DNA of 64,000 nucleotides from Salinibacterium sp. NK8237 (GTDB lineage: Bacteria; Actinomycetota; Actinomycetes; Actinomycetales; Microbacteriaceae), in NCBI RefSeq assembly GCF_015864955.1, contig NZ_JADYWE010000001.1, forward strand, positions 1,364,001 through 1,428,000, written 5' to 3'. Within the stretch, counting starts at the first letter, position 1. Each line of letters opens with the position of its first letter. The position numbers and the translations under genes are program-made. Shown in pieces: positions 26,345-35,412 of this stretch. Below the pieces are notes generated by a model that saw only the letters and a list, made by a program, of their open reading frames with translations, was not told the origin of the DNA and did no database searches.

Positions 26345-28534
26345 TTAGAGCGCCCCGCCGTTGTTCGCCGCCGCTGCTGCTGGCACCGCAGTAACGCGCA
26401 GCACCAGCGCCTCATCCGGATGCAGAATCGGCAACGTGAAACCAACCGACCCGAGCGCTGCGCCCGACAGCGTGAGCTCGCCGTCGTGCCACCACGCTGG
26501 CGCAGTGCCCGGGTAGGTTGCCGCTTCCGCACCCACATCTACGGGGGTGATGCGGTACATACGGTGCGGGTCAAGCCCGGGCAAGCGCCGGGCGGTAGGT
26601 ACAGAGTCGGTGGGGGTCACGAGGTTGGTCACCCAGAAGACAGCATCGGCGGCAGAGCCCGGGGCGTCATCCGCGACGATGCCGGTGACGATCGGGTCTG
26701 CACTGAGTTCGCTGCGCACCACTCGCCCCGAATGGATGAGTCCGCGCAGTGAACGGTAAACGCCCGCCCACGTACGCAGCGCATCTCGCTCTTCGGAAGT
26801 CGCGGCGGTGAGATCCCATTCGATACCAGAGTGCCCCATGAGCGCGGTTGCGAGCCGGAAGCTCAGAGACAGCGAACGCCCCGAGGTGTGCGCGGGCGAC
26901 GAGCCAACGTGCGATCCGAGGTACTCGAACGGCACGAGCAGGTTGGTCCAGCGCATGATCGAGAAACGGTCGTGCGCATCATTGGTGTCGGATGGCCAGA
27001 CGCGCTGAACGCGCTCGAGCACTCCGGCATCCACTCGGGCACCACCCGAAGCACAGGACTCGATTTCGACGTGCGGGTAGCGCTCGCGCAGTTCGTCCAT
27101 GAGCAGATACGTTGCGGCGACATGGCGGTGCACCGAGCCACCGAGCAAATCACGGTTCATGTCCCACTTGAGGTAGCTGATCGCGTACTCGTCGAGCAGC
27201 GCCGCAATCGCATCGCGCACATGCTCACGCGCGGCAGGGTTATCAAGATCGAGCACGTGCTGGTTGCGCCACGACTTCGGCAGCGGCCGGTCATCGTCGC
27301 GCAAAATCCACTCCGGATGCTCGCGCGCAAGATCGGAGTCGAGCGACACCATCTCGGGCTCGACCCACAACCCGAATTGCATCCCGCTGGCTGTCACTCG
27401 GTCAACGAGTGGAGCGAGACCCTCGGGCCATGACGCGGCATCTACCGTCCAGTCGCCGAGCGCGCGCTTGTCGTCGGTGCGGCCGGTCATCCAGCCGTCG
27501 TCGAGAACGAAACGCTCGACACCGACATCGGCTGCGGCATCCGCAAGTGCTGCGAGCTGATCAAAGTTGTGATCGAAGTAGACGGCCTCCCACGTGTTGA
27601 GGGTGAGCGGGCGCGGTGTCGAAGGATGCGCGGGGAGGCCACGGAACCACTCGTGGAAACGGTCGCTCAGCCCGTCGAGGCCGGCATCCGACCACGCGGC
27701 GTAGGCCCACGGAGTTTCGTGGGTGTCGCCCGTCGCGAGACGCACTTCGCCGGGAGCCAACAGTTCGGCGACGCCCACCGTGGTGTAGCCGAGCGCAAGG
27801 CGATCAATCCAAACGCGGGTATCACCGCTCGTTCCGGCGTGCACTGCCCAAACCTCACCGTGGCGGAAACCAAAGCCGGGTGTTCCCGACACGGTGAGGA
27901 AGGAATCGTTGTGACCGCGGCGACCGTGGCGCGACTCGCGCAGCCAGGTTCCGTAGTCGATAGCGGAACGCTGGGGTTGGCGTTCTGCCGCCCAAATTCC
28001 GCTGAAGTCGAGTCGCTCGCGCGCAACCGGCGGGAGTGGAAGAACAGTGGCCAGCGATGAAAGCTCGAAAGCCTCGGTAGCGGTGTTGGTCAATCGTGAA
28101 CGGCTGCGCAGCACTCCGGCGGCGGAAAGTTCAAAGTCAATGGTGAGGCTGAGGGCATCGTCGTCGACCAGCGTGACCGAGATGCGGTCAGGGGTCGGAT
28201 GCTCGATGCTCGCGGTCTGCAAAGACGGCCGGCGCACACGCCCGCCGCTCGCTCCGGCGGCCCGGTCATGGCGGCCTTCGAGACCGGGCAACCCGGTCCA
28301 GCCCTCGGCGAGCAAGGGAACGATGCTCAGCCGGAAAGGTTCGTCGATGGAACTCGGCCCGAGGGCACGCTCGCGCGAATCTGCGAGCGCCACGAGCTGG
28401 TCGTGGTCAAGTTCTCCGAGGTCTGCACCCCAGTGCGTGATCGACGGCACGCCCGTGCCGCGAGCATCCAGCACGAAGCTGGTGCCCGCGGCGCGGAGGT
28501 GAACGATGTCGTTCGTGTTATTCGTTGACAGCAA
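26345..28534 (-). CDS. Alpha-galactosidase, GH36
   Basis: A 729-residue GH36 enzyme that removes alpha-1,6-galactose from raffinose-type sugars. N-terminal beta-sandwich, then a TIM barrel with FVLDDGWM, nucleophile motif YLKWDMNRDL and acid/base region WPSDTNDAHDRF (usually SDNTD). No signal peptide, so it works on imported sugar. The TTG start at 28534 overlaps the end of the binding-protein gene by 17 bases and has AAGG upstream; an in-frame GTG about 19 codons in is the alternative. It is the last gene of the galactoside operon. Confidence 0.92.
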   Translation of the reverse strand: MLSTNNTNDIVHLRAAGTSFVLDARGTGVPSITHWGADLGELDHDQLVALADSRERALGPSSIDEPFRLSIVPLLAEGWTGLPGLEGRHDRAAGASGGRVRRPSLQTASIEHPTPDRISVTLVDDDALSLTIDFELSAAGVLRSRSRLTNTATEAFELSSLATVLPLPPVARERLDFSGIWAAERQPQRSAIDYGTWLRESRHGRRGHNDSFLTVSGTPGFGFRHGEVWAVHAGTSGDTRVWIDRLALGYTTVGVAELLAPGEVRLATGDTHETPWAYAAWSDAGLDGLSDRFHEWFRGLPAHPSTPRPLTLNTWEAVYFDHNFDQLAALADAAADVGVERFVLDDGWMTGRTDDKRALGDWTVDAASWPEGLAPLVDRVTASGMQFGLWVEPEMVSLDSDLAREHPEWILRDDDRPLPKSWRNQHVLDLDNPAAREHVRDAIAALLDEYAISYLKWDMNRDLLGGSVHRHVAATYLLMDELRERYPHVEIESCASGGARVDAGVLERVQRVWPSDTNDAHDRFSIMRWTNLLVPFEYLGSHVGSSPAHTSGRSLSLSFRLATALMGHSGIEWDLTAATSEERDALRTWAGVYRSLRGLIHSGRVVRSELSADPIVTGIVADDAPGSAADAVFWVTNLVTPTDSVPTARRLPGLDPHRMYRITPVDVGAEAATYPGTAPAWWHDGELTLSGAALGSVGFTLPILHPDEALVLRVTAVPAAAAANNGGAL

Positions 28535-29852
28535 TCGCGGCAGCCTTCATGGCGTCGATTGTCTTCTGCTGACCGTCGGTCAAGGCATCCGTGAGGGTGC
28601 CTGAACCGGAGATGGCGCCAGAGAATCCGTCAGCAACATCCGTGTACACCTGCGTCATAGTCGGGCCCCACGTGAAGTCAGGGTTAACTTCTGCGCCGGC
28701 AGCGGCGAAGACGTCGTAGATGTTCTGTCCGCCGAAGAAGTCAAGACCTTCGGAGAAGGCCGGCAGGTCGCCACCGGTCTTCGTTGCGGGATAGATGTTC
28801 GCCGTTGCGTTCATGCTGGCGAGTGCCTCAGGGTCGGTGTTCAACCAGAGAGCGAACTGTGCAGCCTCGTAAGGGTGTTCGCTTCCTTTGAGAACTGCGG
28901 TGCTCGATCCGCCCCAGTTGCCGGCAGCAGAGTCGCCTTCGTTCCACTGCGGCATCGGAGCTACAGCCCAGTTACCTGCGGTGTCAGGTGCACCACTCGT
29001 GATGGAGTTTGCACCCCATACTGCAGAAACCCAGCTCCAGACTTCACCGGAGTTGTAGCCGTTGTTCCACTCATCGGTCCAAGCCGGGAGGGTTGCAACG
29101 AGGTCATCGTCAAGCAGTCCCTGCCAGTAGTCAGCAACCATGAGCGACTCGGGCGAGTCAAGGGTTACGTCCCAAGCTTCGCCGTCGTTTTCGAACCACT
29201 GGCCATCTGCCTGCCAGACGAGTCCGGCGAAGGCGTTGATGTCGCTCTGCGAGAAGTTGGTGATGTAGCCACCCTCTTCACGAATTTGCGCGGCTGCCTC
29301 AGCGTATTCGTCCCACGTGGTCGGGATGTCGATGCCAGCGGCTTCGAACAGGTCGGCACGGTAGAACAGAGCCTCGGGGCCGGTGTCCTGCGGAATTGCG
29401 TAGACCGAGTCTTCTTCACCGAAAGTGACCTGGCTCCAGGTCCAGTCGATGAACTCGTCCTGCGCGTCCATTACTCCCTCACACGAGGCGATGTTGACAA
29501 CGCCGTCTTGTACACGGAAGTTGGGCAGTGCATCGTATTCAATCTGACCGAGGTCGGGCGCGTTGCCGGCTTCGATCTGGTTGAAGAAGTTGTTGTACGT
29601 TCCACCAAGACCGTTGGGTCCGGTCTGAACTTCAACTTGGATGTCGGGGTTCTGTTCGTTCCAGATTGCTGCGGCATCTTCCATGCCGGGCAGCCACGTG
29701 GTGAAGCTGAGCGTTACGGGTCCGTCAGACGGGGTGCACGCGTCAGCGGCGTCAGTGCCACCGTCTGTGCCTGCACCGGTGGAGCATGCTGAGAGTGCGA
29801 GCGCGGAGACGAGCACCAATGCTCCTCCAGCGCGAGCTATGCGATTAGCCAT
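28518..29852 (-). CDS. Sugar ABC transporter substrate-binding lipoprotein (family 1)
   Basis: A 444-residue extracytoplasmic sugar-binding protein with lipobox ALSAC (Cys23). The mature protein has LSFTTWLPGMEDAAAIWNEQNPDIQVEV and the Asn/Asp/Trp-rich loops of family 1 binding proteins. AGGAAGG precedes the ATG. Context between permeases and galactosidases indicates galactosides (lactose, galacto-oligosaccharides or raffinose family) as ligand; the sequence alone does not decide which. Confidence 0.92.
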   Translation of the reverse strand: MANRIARAGGALVLVSALALSACSTGAGTDGGTDAADACTPSDGPVTLSFTTWLPGMEDAAAIWNEQNPDIQVEVQTGPNGLGGTYNNFFNQIEAGNAPDLGQIEYDALPNFRVQDGVVNIASCEGVMDAQDEFIDWTWSQVTFGEEDSVYAIPQDTGPEALFYRADLFEAAGIDIPTTWDEYAEAAAQIREEGGYITNFSQSDINAFAGLVWQADGQWFENDGEAWDVTLDSPESLMVADYWQGLLDDDLVATLPAWTDEWNNGYNSGEVWSWVSAVWGANSITSGAPDTAGNWAVAPMPQWNEGDSAAGNWGGSSTAVLKGSEHPYEAAQFALWLNTDPEALASMNATANIYPATKTGGDLPAFSEGLDFFGGQNIYDVFAAAGAEVNPDFTWGPTMTQVYTDVADGFSGAISGSGTLTDALTDGQQKTIDAMKAAAIAVNE

Positions 29853-29902
29853 GCGATTACCTTCCTAGTGATTGTGATTGTGATGCGGGGTTTCCCTCGG
29901 GG

Positions 29903-29931
29903 GTAGTCCGAGTGGTCGTGCGGGCGACTAC
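29903..29931 (-). other. Intercistronic hairpin before the galactoside-binding protein
   Basis: GTAGTC at 29903-29908 pairs with GACTAC at 29926-29931 over a 17-base loop that itself contains an inner CTCGG/CCGAG option. It straddles the permease stop. It could set the higher level of the binding protein by RNA processing. Confidence 0.35.
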
Positions 29932-30806
29932 TTGAGTGCGCCGGTTCCTAGGCCACTGCGCCAGAAGCGCTGCAGGCTGAGGAAAGCAATGATGAGCGGG
30001 ATGATCGACAGCAGTGCGCCGATGATCACGTACGCCCGGATTTCGGGGATCTGGTTGACCTGGCTGTTCCAGATGTAGAGGCCAAGGGTCACAGGGAACA
30101 GCTTCTCGTCGCGCAGCATGATGAGCGGCAGGAAGAAGTTGTTCCAGATGGTGACGAATTGGAACAGGAAGATAGTGACCATTGCCGGCGTCATGAGCCG
30201 GGTAGCGACGGTAAAGAAGGTGCGCACTTCTCCGGAGCCATCGATGCGTGCGGCCTCGACGAGCTCATCGGGCACGCTCGAGCTCGCGTAGATACGAGCA
30301 AGGTAGACACCGAACGGGCTCACGATGCTCGGCAAGAACACCGACCAGAATGTGTTGGTTGCGCCGACCTGGCTAAAGACCAAGAACAGCGGAAGCGCAA
30401 GCGCCGTTGCGGGAACTAGCACGCCACCGAGCACGACGTTGAAGAGCGTTTCGCGGCCGCGGAAGCTGTACTTCGCTAGCGCGTACCCCATCATCGTCGC
30501 GAAGAGCGTCGCTACTGCGGCACCGGCTCCGGCGTAGAGGATGCTGTTGAGCATCCACTGAAAGAAGAGGCCCTCGCGGTAGTTAGCCAGATTGACGATG
30601 TTGTCAATCAGGTTGAAGTCAGCGAACCACAGCGGCGCAGATGACGTGAAGTCGCCACGGTCTTTCGTCGCTGCGACGAACAGCCACCAGATCGGAATCA
30701 GGAAGTAGAACGTGCAGATTGCCATCACGAGCATGGCGCCCGAACGCGAGAAGAGGCTTTCGCGAGGACCGTTGTGCTTCTTCACGGGAGCTTTGGTGGC
30801 ACTCAT
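29928..30806 (-). CDS. Sugar ABC transporter permease, MalG/LacG type
   Basis: A 292-residue permease with six predicted helices. ARIYASSSVPDELVEAARIDGSGEVRTFF is the contact-loop region with EAARIDG. It pairs with the permease at 30806. Start and previous stop share a base (TGATG). No ATPase gene is in this operon, so a shared MsmX/MalK-type ATPase from elsewhere must serve it. Confidence 0.93.
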   Translation of the reverse strand: MSATKAPVKKHNGPRESLFSRSGAMLVMAICTFYFLIPIWWLFVAATKDRGDFTSSAPLWFADFNLIDNIVNLANYREGLFFQWMLNSILYAGAGAAVATLFATMMGYALAKYSFRGRETLFNVVLGGVLVPATALALPLFLVFSQVGATNTFWSVFLPSIVSPFGVYLARIYASSSVPDELVEAARIDGSGEVRTFFTVATRLMTPAMVTIFLFQFVTIWNNFFLPLIMLRDEKLFPVTLGLYIWNSQVNQIPEIRAYVIIGALLSIIPLIIAFLSLQRFWRSGLGTGALK

Positions 30807-31738
30807 CAGTCAGCCTTTCGCTGGGTGAACTTGAGCACGGTGAACGAGAGCGCGAAGGTGAAGAGCGCGAGAACCACCGAGAATGCTGCGGCAAGGTTCA
30901 CGTTCGGCACCGAAGCTGTCGAGTAGATGAGCAAGTTGGGGGTGTAGGTGCTGGTCACGGCCGATGTGAAACTCTTGAACACTTGAGGTTCGGCGAGCAA
31001 CTGCAGGGTGCCGATGATCGAGAAGATGGCGGTGAGCGTAATAGCCGGCGTGATCAGCGGAATCTTGATCGACCAAGCAATTCGAGCCTGTGATGCACCA
31101 TCGAGGCGAGCCGCTTCATAAATCTCACTCGGGATCGCCAGTAACGCCGAGTAGATGATGATCATGTTGTAGCCGACGAAGACCCAGGTGACCACGTTCG
31201 CGATCGACCAGAGCACAAGGTCAGCGCCCAAGAAGTTGATCTCTTTCGTGATCGCAGTGAACGGCGACAGGTTGGGCGAGTAAAGAAAACCCCACATGAC
31301 AGCGGCGATGACGCCGGGAACCGCGTAAGGAGCAAAGAAGGCAAGGCGGAAGAATCGCTTGCCCTTGACCAGCGGCGAGTCCAACAGCAGGGCCAGCAGC
31401 AGAGCCAGACCGAGCATGATCGGAACCTGTACGACGCCGAAGCCGAGAACCCGAAGAATGGAATCCCAGAACGAGGAGTCTTGGAAGACCCGGGCGTACT
31501 GCACGAAACCGCCGAACACCTCAGTTGGCTTGCCGAAAGTACCTTCGCGCTCGACCGTCAGCAGCGACTGATAGATCGCGACCAGAATCGGCAGAATATA
31601 GAACAGGCTGAAAAGCACGGAGAACGGCGCGATGAAGAACAGCACCGCTCCACGGTTATTAGTGGCCTTAGTTTTCACTCGGATCTTCTTCGTCACCGCC
31701 TTGTTAGGTGTAGCGGGCTTAGCAATGTCTGTAGTCAT
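30806..31738 (-). CDS. Sugar ABC transporter permease, MalF/LacF type
   Basis: A 310-residue permease, six helices after a basic N-terminus (KIRVKTKATNNRG). The contact loop is IPSEIYEAARLDGASQ. Its ATG overlaps the beta-galactosidase stop (ATGA). With the LacG-like partner it forms the galactoside channel. Confidence 0.93.
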   Translation of the reverse strand: MTTDIAKPATPNKAVTKKIRVKTKATNNRGAVLFFIAPFSVLFSLFYILPILVAIYQSLLTVEREGTFGKPTEVFGGFVQYARVFQDSSFWDSILRVLGFGVVQVPIMLGLALLLALLLDSPLVKGKRFFRLAFFAPYAVPGVIAAVMWGFLYSPNLSPFTAITKEINFLGADLVLWSIANVVTWVFVGYNMIIIYSALLAIPSEIYEAARLDGASQARIAWSIKIPLITPAITLTAIFSIIGTLQLLAEPQVFKSFTSAVTSTYTPNLLIYSTASVPNVNLAAAFSVVLALFTFALSFTVLKFTQRKAD

Positions 31739-33774
31739 CGCGTTGCTCCTTCTTCGACAGTCAGGCGGATGACGCGAACGCCACCAGCGGGAACAGCCAC
31801 CGAACCTGCGACTGTAGTTTCCGTCAACAATTCTGCGCCGTCGGCGGGGAAAGAAATTTCATTCGCACTGTGATTGATCACAAAACGGAACCGGTCGGTG
31901 TCGTTCGACCGTGTCACAACTTCAACACCGGCGGGGAGTTCGAGTTGTTCGACACCGGCCTCGTTGAGCGCGCGGCCCATAAGGTCAGCAAAACTTGGCT
32001 CGTCGAGCGCGGTCGCCACGTACCACGCAGCACCCGAACCGAAACGATTGCGAGTGACGGCCGGACCGCCAGGAATGGGGCCCGACGCGAACTCAGCAAC
32101 AACATCCGCTGTGGTGGGGCGCACGTGCTCAGCCCAGATGCTTGCCGCGCCGCCATCGTTGAGAACGAGACGGGTATCAGGGGTGACGGGCATGAACTGC
32201 TCGGTCCACACGCCAAGCATGTCGCTGAATGCACCAGGCGGTGTCTCGCCCGTGACATCGAGGCGGATGCCGTCAGTCTCGTCCACGATGCCGGAGAAGA
32301 AGGTGACAACCGCGTTGCCACCGCCGGCAACGAAGTCGCTGATAACAGCCGCGCTGGCGTCATCAACGAGGTAAAGGCTAGGAACCACGACAAGCTTGTA
32401 GGCGTCGAGCGCGGCGCCGGGCGCAACAACATCCACCGTCACGCCGTTGGCGCGCAGCGCTTCGTAGGCGGCATGCACTTGCTCGAGATAGCGAACGGCA
32501 GACGATGGCTGCGAGTCGCCCTCGGCAGCCCACCATGCTTCCCAGCTGAACACGAGTGCAACGGACGCTTCGACCCGAGTGCCCGCGAGAGGCTCGAGGG
32601 AGTGGAGTTTCTCACCAAGGTCGAGGGTCTCGCGCCACACAGTAGTGTCAGTACCAGCGTGAGGAAGCAGGGCCGAATGAAACTTCTCGGCGCCTTGGCG
32701 CGACGCTCGCCACTGAAAGAAGCAGACGGTGTCTGCTCCCCGAGCAACGTGCGTCAACGTGTTGCGAAGCATTTCGCCCGGCTGCTTGGCGAGATTGTAT
32801 GGCTGCCAGCTCACGGCGCTGCTTGCCTGCTCCATCAGCACCCACGGAGCACCCTGGGCGAGACCACGAGTGAGGTCGGCGGCAAAAGAAAGTTCGCTAA
32901 CCGGATGCGGCAGCCGGTGGTCGAGGTAGTGATCGTTAGCGATGACATCCATTTCGCTCGCCCACTGCCAGTAGTTCTGGCTGCGGATGTGCGCGGTCAC
33001 CATGAAGTTCGTGGTGACGGGGATGTCGCTCTTCGAGCGCAACAGCGCCGCTTCGGCTTTGTAGTAGCCGAGCAGTTCGTCTGAGCTGAAGCGTGAGAAA
33101 TCGAGTCGTTGCGACGGGTTCGCCGAAGAAAGGGTGACGCGGGGAGGCAGAACTTCGTTCCAGTCGCTGTAGCGCTGGCTCCAAAAGGTGGTGCCCCAGG
33201 CGGCGTTCAGGCCATCGATGGTGTCGTAGCGCGACTGCAACCAGACGCGGAACGCGGCAGCAGAAGTGTCGCAGTAGCAGTGCGCGTTGTGGCACCCGAG
33301 TTCATTGGAGACGTGCCACATCGCGAGTGCAGGATGGCCGCTGTAGCGCTCGGAAACTTTCTCAACGAGGCCGAGGGCTGCAGAGCGGAATTCGGGAGAG
33401 CTCGGGCACCAGCCTTGGCGGCCACCCTGCCAGCGGCGGGTGCCGTCGGCTGCGGTGGGCAGAATGTCGGGGTGTGCGGTGGTGAGCCACGCGGGCGGCG
33501 ATGAGGTGCCGGTGCCAAGGTTTACACGGATGCCAGCAGAGTGCAGCAGATCCATGATGGCGTCGAGGCGCGTGAAGTCGTACTCTCCCGCTCGCGGCTC
33601 GATCTCGGCCCAGCCGAAGATGTTGATCGCGACGAGGGTGACGCCGGCCTGCTGCATGAGGGCGACATCCTGCTGCCACACATCTTCGGACCACTGCTCG
33701 GGGTTGTAATCACAACCGAGCACGAGGGAATCGGGTGACCAGCTCGCGACGCGATCTGCGCGGGGTGTGGTCAC
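31735..33774 (-). CDS. Beta-galactosidase, GH42
   Basis: A 679-residue GH42 enzyme. The TIM barrel starts VLGCDYNPEQW; the acid/base Glu is in WHVSNELGCHNAHCYCD, where Cys residues may bind the zinc found in some GH42 enzymes, and the nucleophile Glu is in WVLMEQASSAVSWQ. A trimerisation domain and small C-terminal beta domain follow. I place the start at the GTG at 33774 because AAAGGAGG (33781-33788) lies seven bases upstream; the open frame runs further to 34911 but crosses the promoter and the LacI gene. It is cytoplasmic and first in the galactoside operon. Confidence 0.95.
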   Translation of the reverse strand: MTTPRADRVASWSPDSLVLGCDYNPEQWSEDVWQQDVALMQQAGVTLVAINIFGWAEIEPRAGEYDFTRLDAIMDLLHSAGIRVNLGTGTSSPPAWLTTAHPDILPTAADGTRRWQGGRQGWCPSSPEFRSAALGLVEKVSERYSGHPALAMWHVSNELGCHNAHCYCDTSAAAFRVWLQSRYDTIDGLNAAWGTTFWSQRYSDWNEVLPPRVTLSSANPSQRLDFSRFSSDELLGYYKAEAALLRSKSDIPVTTNFMVTAHIRSQNYWQWASEMDVIANDHYLDHRLPHPVSELSFAADLTRGLAQGAPWVLMEQASSAVSWQPYNLAKQPGEMLRNTLTHVARGADTVCFFQWRASRQGAEKFHSALLPHAGTDTTVWRETLDLGEKLHSLEPLAGTRVEASVALVFSWEAWWAAEGDSQPSSAVRYLEQVHAAYEALRANGVTVDVVAPGAALDAYKLVVVPSLYLVDDASAAVISDFVAGGGNAVVTFFSGIVDETDGIRLDVTGETPPGAFSDMLGVWTEQFMPVTPDTRLVLNDGGAASIWAEHVRPTTADVVAEFASGPIPGGPAVTRNRFGSGAAWYVATALDEPSFADLMGRALNEAGVEQLELPAGVEVVTRSNDTDRFRFVINHSANEISFPADGAELLTETTVAGSVAVPAGGVRVIRLTVEEGATR

Positions 33775-33840
33775 GCGTGCCTCCTTTGGCAATGGATGCG
33801 GCTGCAGTGCTTGCAGTCCAACTCGCAATTGTTCGATTTC

Positions 33841-33854
33841 TGTGAGCGTGCACA
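33841..33854. promoter_or_regulatory. LacI-type operator site 1
   Basis: TGTGAGCGTGCACA, an imperfect palindrome around the central CG-type core of LacI-family operators, 67 bases before the beta-galactosidase start. Shares TGNGAGCGT..ACA with sites 2 and 3. Confidence 0.7.
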
Positions 33855-33886
33855 GAACCAGACCCTCAAAAACTGACGACAATCTC

Positions 33887-33900
33887 TGGGAGCGTTCACA
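33887..33900. promoter_or_regulatory. LacI-type operator site 2
   Basis: TGGGAGCGTTCACA; GAGCGTTC is nearly symmetric. It lies 46 bases (start to start) from site 1, midway in the divergent intergenic region. Confidence 0.7.
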
Positions 33901-33943
33901 GGCTAAACGAGCCTTATTCGTTGTGTCAAGCAGTCGGCGTGTC

Positions 33944-33957
33944 TGTGAGCGTGAACA
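33944..33957. promoter_or_regulatory. LacI-type operator site 3
   Basis: TGTGAGCGTGAACA, 40 bases before the -10 of the LacI gene. It could serve autoregulation and looping with sites 1 and 2. Confidence 0.7.
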
Positions 33958-33996
33958 GTCCCACGAAACGGGGCAAGCGACCGGCAGGCGGGGCGC

Positions 33997-34002
33997 TAGC
34001 AT
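33997..34002 (+). promoter_or_regulatory. -10 box TAGCAT, leaderless promoter of the LacI gene
   Basis: TAGCAT is six bases before the ATG at 34009. Confidence 0.5.
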
Positions 34003-34008
34003 GGGGGT

Positions 34009-35031
34009 ATGGCAACCCCTGGGACACGACCACGCCGCGCGACAATCTTTGACGTCGCGGCTGAGGCTAATGTCTCCCGGGGCACCGTATCCCGCATGCT
34101 CAACGGCGAACCGTACGTTTCTGACTCCGCGCGAGAGGCCATCGAGAAGGCCATCGCCAAGGTCGGCTACGTGCGCAATATGGCGGCCCGCAACCTCGCA
34201 ACCCAGCGATCCAAAGCAATTGCGCTCATCGTGCACGAGCCCCACTCGGTCTTTCTCGAAGACCCCAACATCGGCGCCATTCTGCTCGGCACCAATGATC
34301 GGCTCTCTGAAGACGACTACCAGCTCGTCTGCCTCATCATCGGCTCCGACCGTGACAGCGCTCGCATCGCCGACTACCTTCGCGGCGGTTTCGTCGACGG
34401 TGCCGTCATCGTCTCGGCCCGCGAGCACGATCCCATCGCTGACGCCATCGCCCACATCGGGCTCCCCGCCGTCTTCGTCGGACACCCCATGAGCACGCCC
34501 GATATGCCCTACGTTGGCATCGATAACCGCGGCGCTGCCCGCGACATCACTCGCGAGCTGCTCTCCACCGGCCGCAAGAAAGTCGGCATGATTGCCGCCG
34601 CCCTCGACCGCGACTCCGGTAGCGAACGACTTGCTGGTTTTCGGGATGCCCTGGGCGACCAGTTCGACGAGAACCTCGTTGTCGACTTTCCGCTTTACTC
34701 GCGCAACAGCGGCGTTGAGGGAATGAAGGCCCTCCTCGACCGTGCCGGCGACATCGACGGAGTCTTCGCGGCATCCGATGCTCTCGCGGCTGGCGCCATG
34801 GATGTGCTGCGCGAACGCGGTCGTTCCGTACCGGGCGACATCGGCATTGTCGGCTTCGATGACAGCGACTGGGCGATGCGGTGCCAGCCCCAACTCACGA
34901 CGGTGCGCCAACCTGCCGACCTTTTGGGGCGCGAAGCGGCATCCATGGTGTTGGAACTCGTGAATGGCATTACACCCGAGACTCCCGGTCGCATTCTGCC
35001 CACCGAAATCAAGCTTCGCGGGTCGGCCTAA
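34009..35031 (+). CDS. LacI-family transcriptional regulator of the galactoside operon
   Basis: A 340-residue repressor. The N-terminal HTH reads TIFDVAAEANVSRGTVSRMLNG with hinge helix NMAARNLATQRS, then a periplasmic-binding-like sensor domain (GAVIVSAREHD, GIDNRGAARD, GDIGIVGFDDSDWA). It faces the GH42-led operon across 234 bases holding three matching operators, so galactoside-responsive repression is the obvious role. The ATG at 34009 follows a TAGCAT box by six bases; there is no proper ribosome binding site. Confidence 0.93.
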   Translation: MATPGTRPRRATIFDVAAEANVSRGTVSRMLNGEPYVSDSAREAIEKAIAKVGYVRNMAARNLATQRSKAIALIVHEPHSVFLEDPNIGAILLGTNDRLSEDDYQLVCLIIGSDRDSARIADYLRGGFVDGAVIVSAREHDPIADAIAHIGLPAVFVGHPMSTPDMPYVGIDNRGAARDITRELLSTGRKKVGMIAAALDRDSGSERLAGFRDALGDQFDENLVVDFPLYSRNSGVEGMKALLDRAGDIDGVFAASDALAAGAMDVLRERGRSVPGDIGIVGFDDSDWAMRCQPQLTTVRQPADLLGREAASMVLELVNGITPETPGRILPTEIKLRGSA

Positions 35032-35124
35032 AGCAGAGCCGCTTCTCGCGGACGCAGAACTTCTTCCCGCGGACTCGGGGCTTCTTCAGTCCGCCGCAGA
35101 AAACCTCTGTGGCGTCGCTGAGGT

Positions 35125-35313
35125 TTACGCCGAAGGGGTTGTCGTGGCCTGAGCGGCTACTTTGGCACGCTCTTCGGCTTCGATCTTGGCGTAGCTGTCA
35201 CGTTCGGTGCGGTCAGAGCGAATAATGGAGGCCATAACGAGCCAGAAAATTCCGCCGATAGCAATCGTCGGGATGACGGAGAAGAGGGCGTTTGACCAGT
35301 ATTCTTGAGGCAC
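35125..35313 (-). CDS. Small single-helix membrane protein (62 residues)
   Basis: A 62-residue protein with one hydrophobic segment (LFSVIPTIAIGGIFWLVMASII, about 10-31) and a charged tail DRTERDSYAKIEAEERAK, likely cytoplasmic and helical. Such proteins are common next to lysS in actinobacteria. GTG start at 35313 with a TAGGCT box six bases upstream. The function is unknown. Confidence 0.7.
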   Translation of the reverse strand: MPQEYWSNALFSVIPTIAIGGIFWLVMASIIRSDRTERDSYAKIEAEERAKVAAQATTTPSA

Positions 35314-35319
35314 GTTTCT

Positions 35320-35325
35320 AGCCTA
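35320..35325 (-). promoter_or_regulatory. -10 box TAGGCT, leaderless promoter of the 62-residue protein
   Basis: On the minus strand TAGGCT is six bases before the GTG at 35313; it overlaps the stop codon of the 29-residue gene. Confidence 0.4.
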
Positions 35326-35412
35326 ACCGTTCGCGAAGGTGACGATGGCGATGAGAATGACAAGTCCCACGAGAGTCACAGTCATGATGAGCCGTGAAGA
35401 TTTGCGATCCAT
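35323..35412 (-). CDS. 29-residue membrane microprotein
   Basis: ATG at 35412 opens 29 codons ending TAG: MDRKSSRLIMTVTLVGLV followed by LILIAIVTFANG-like residues, that is, a basic N-terminus and one hydrophobic helix. Its ATG shares a base with the stop of the 50-residue gene upstream (TAATG), which supports translation by coupling. Function unknown. Confidence 0.55.
   Translation of the reverse strand: MDRKSSRLIMTVTLVGLVILIAIVTFANG

Noticed and set aside
33775..34911. N-terminal extension of the beta-galactosidase frame to 34911
   Set aside because: It crosses the operators and the LacI gene in antisense; the GTG at 33774 with AAAGGAGG is the real start.
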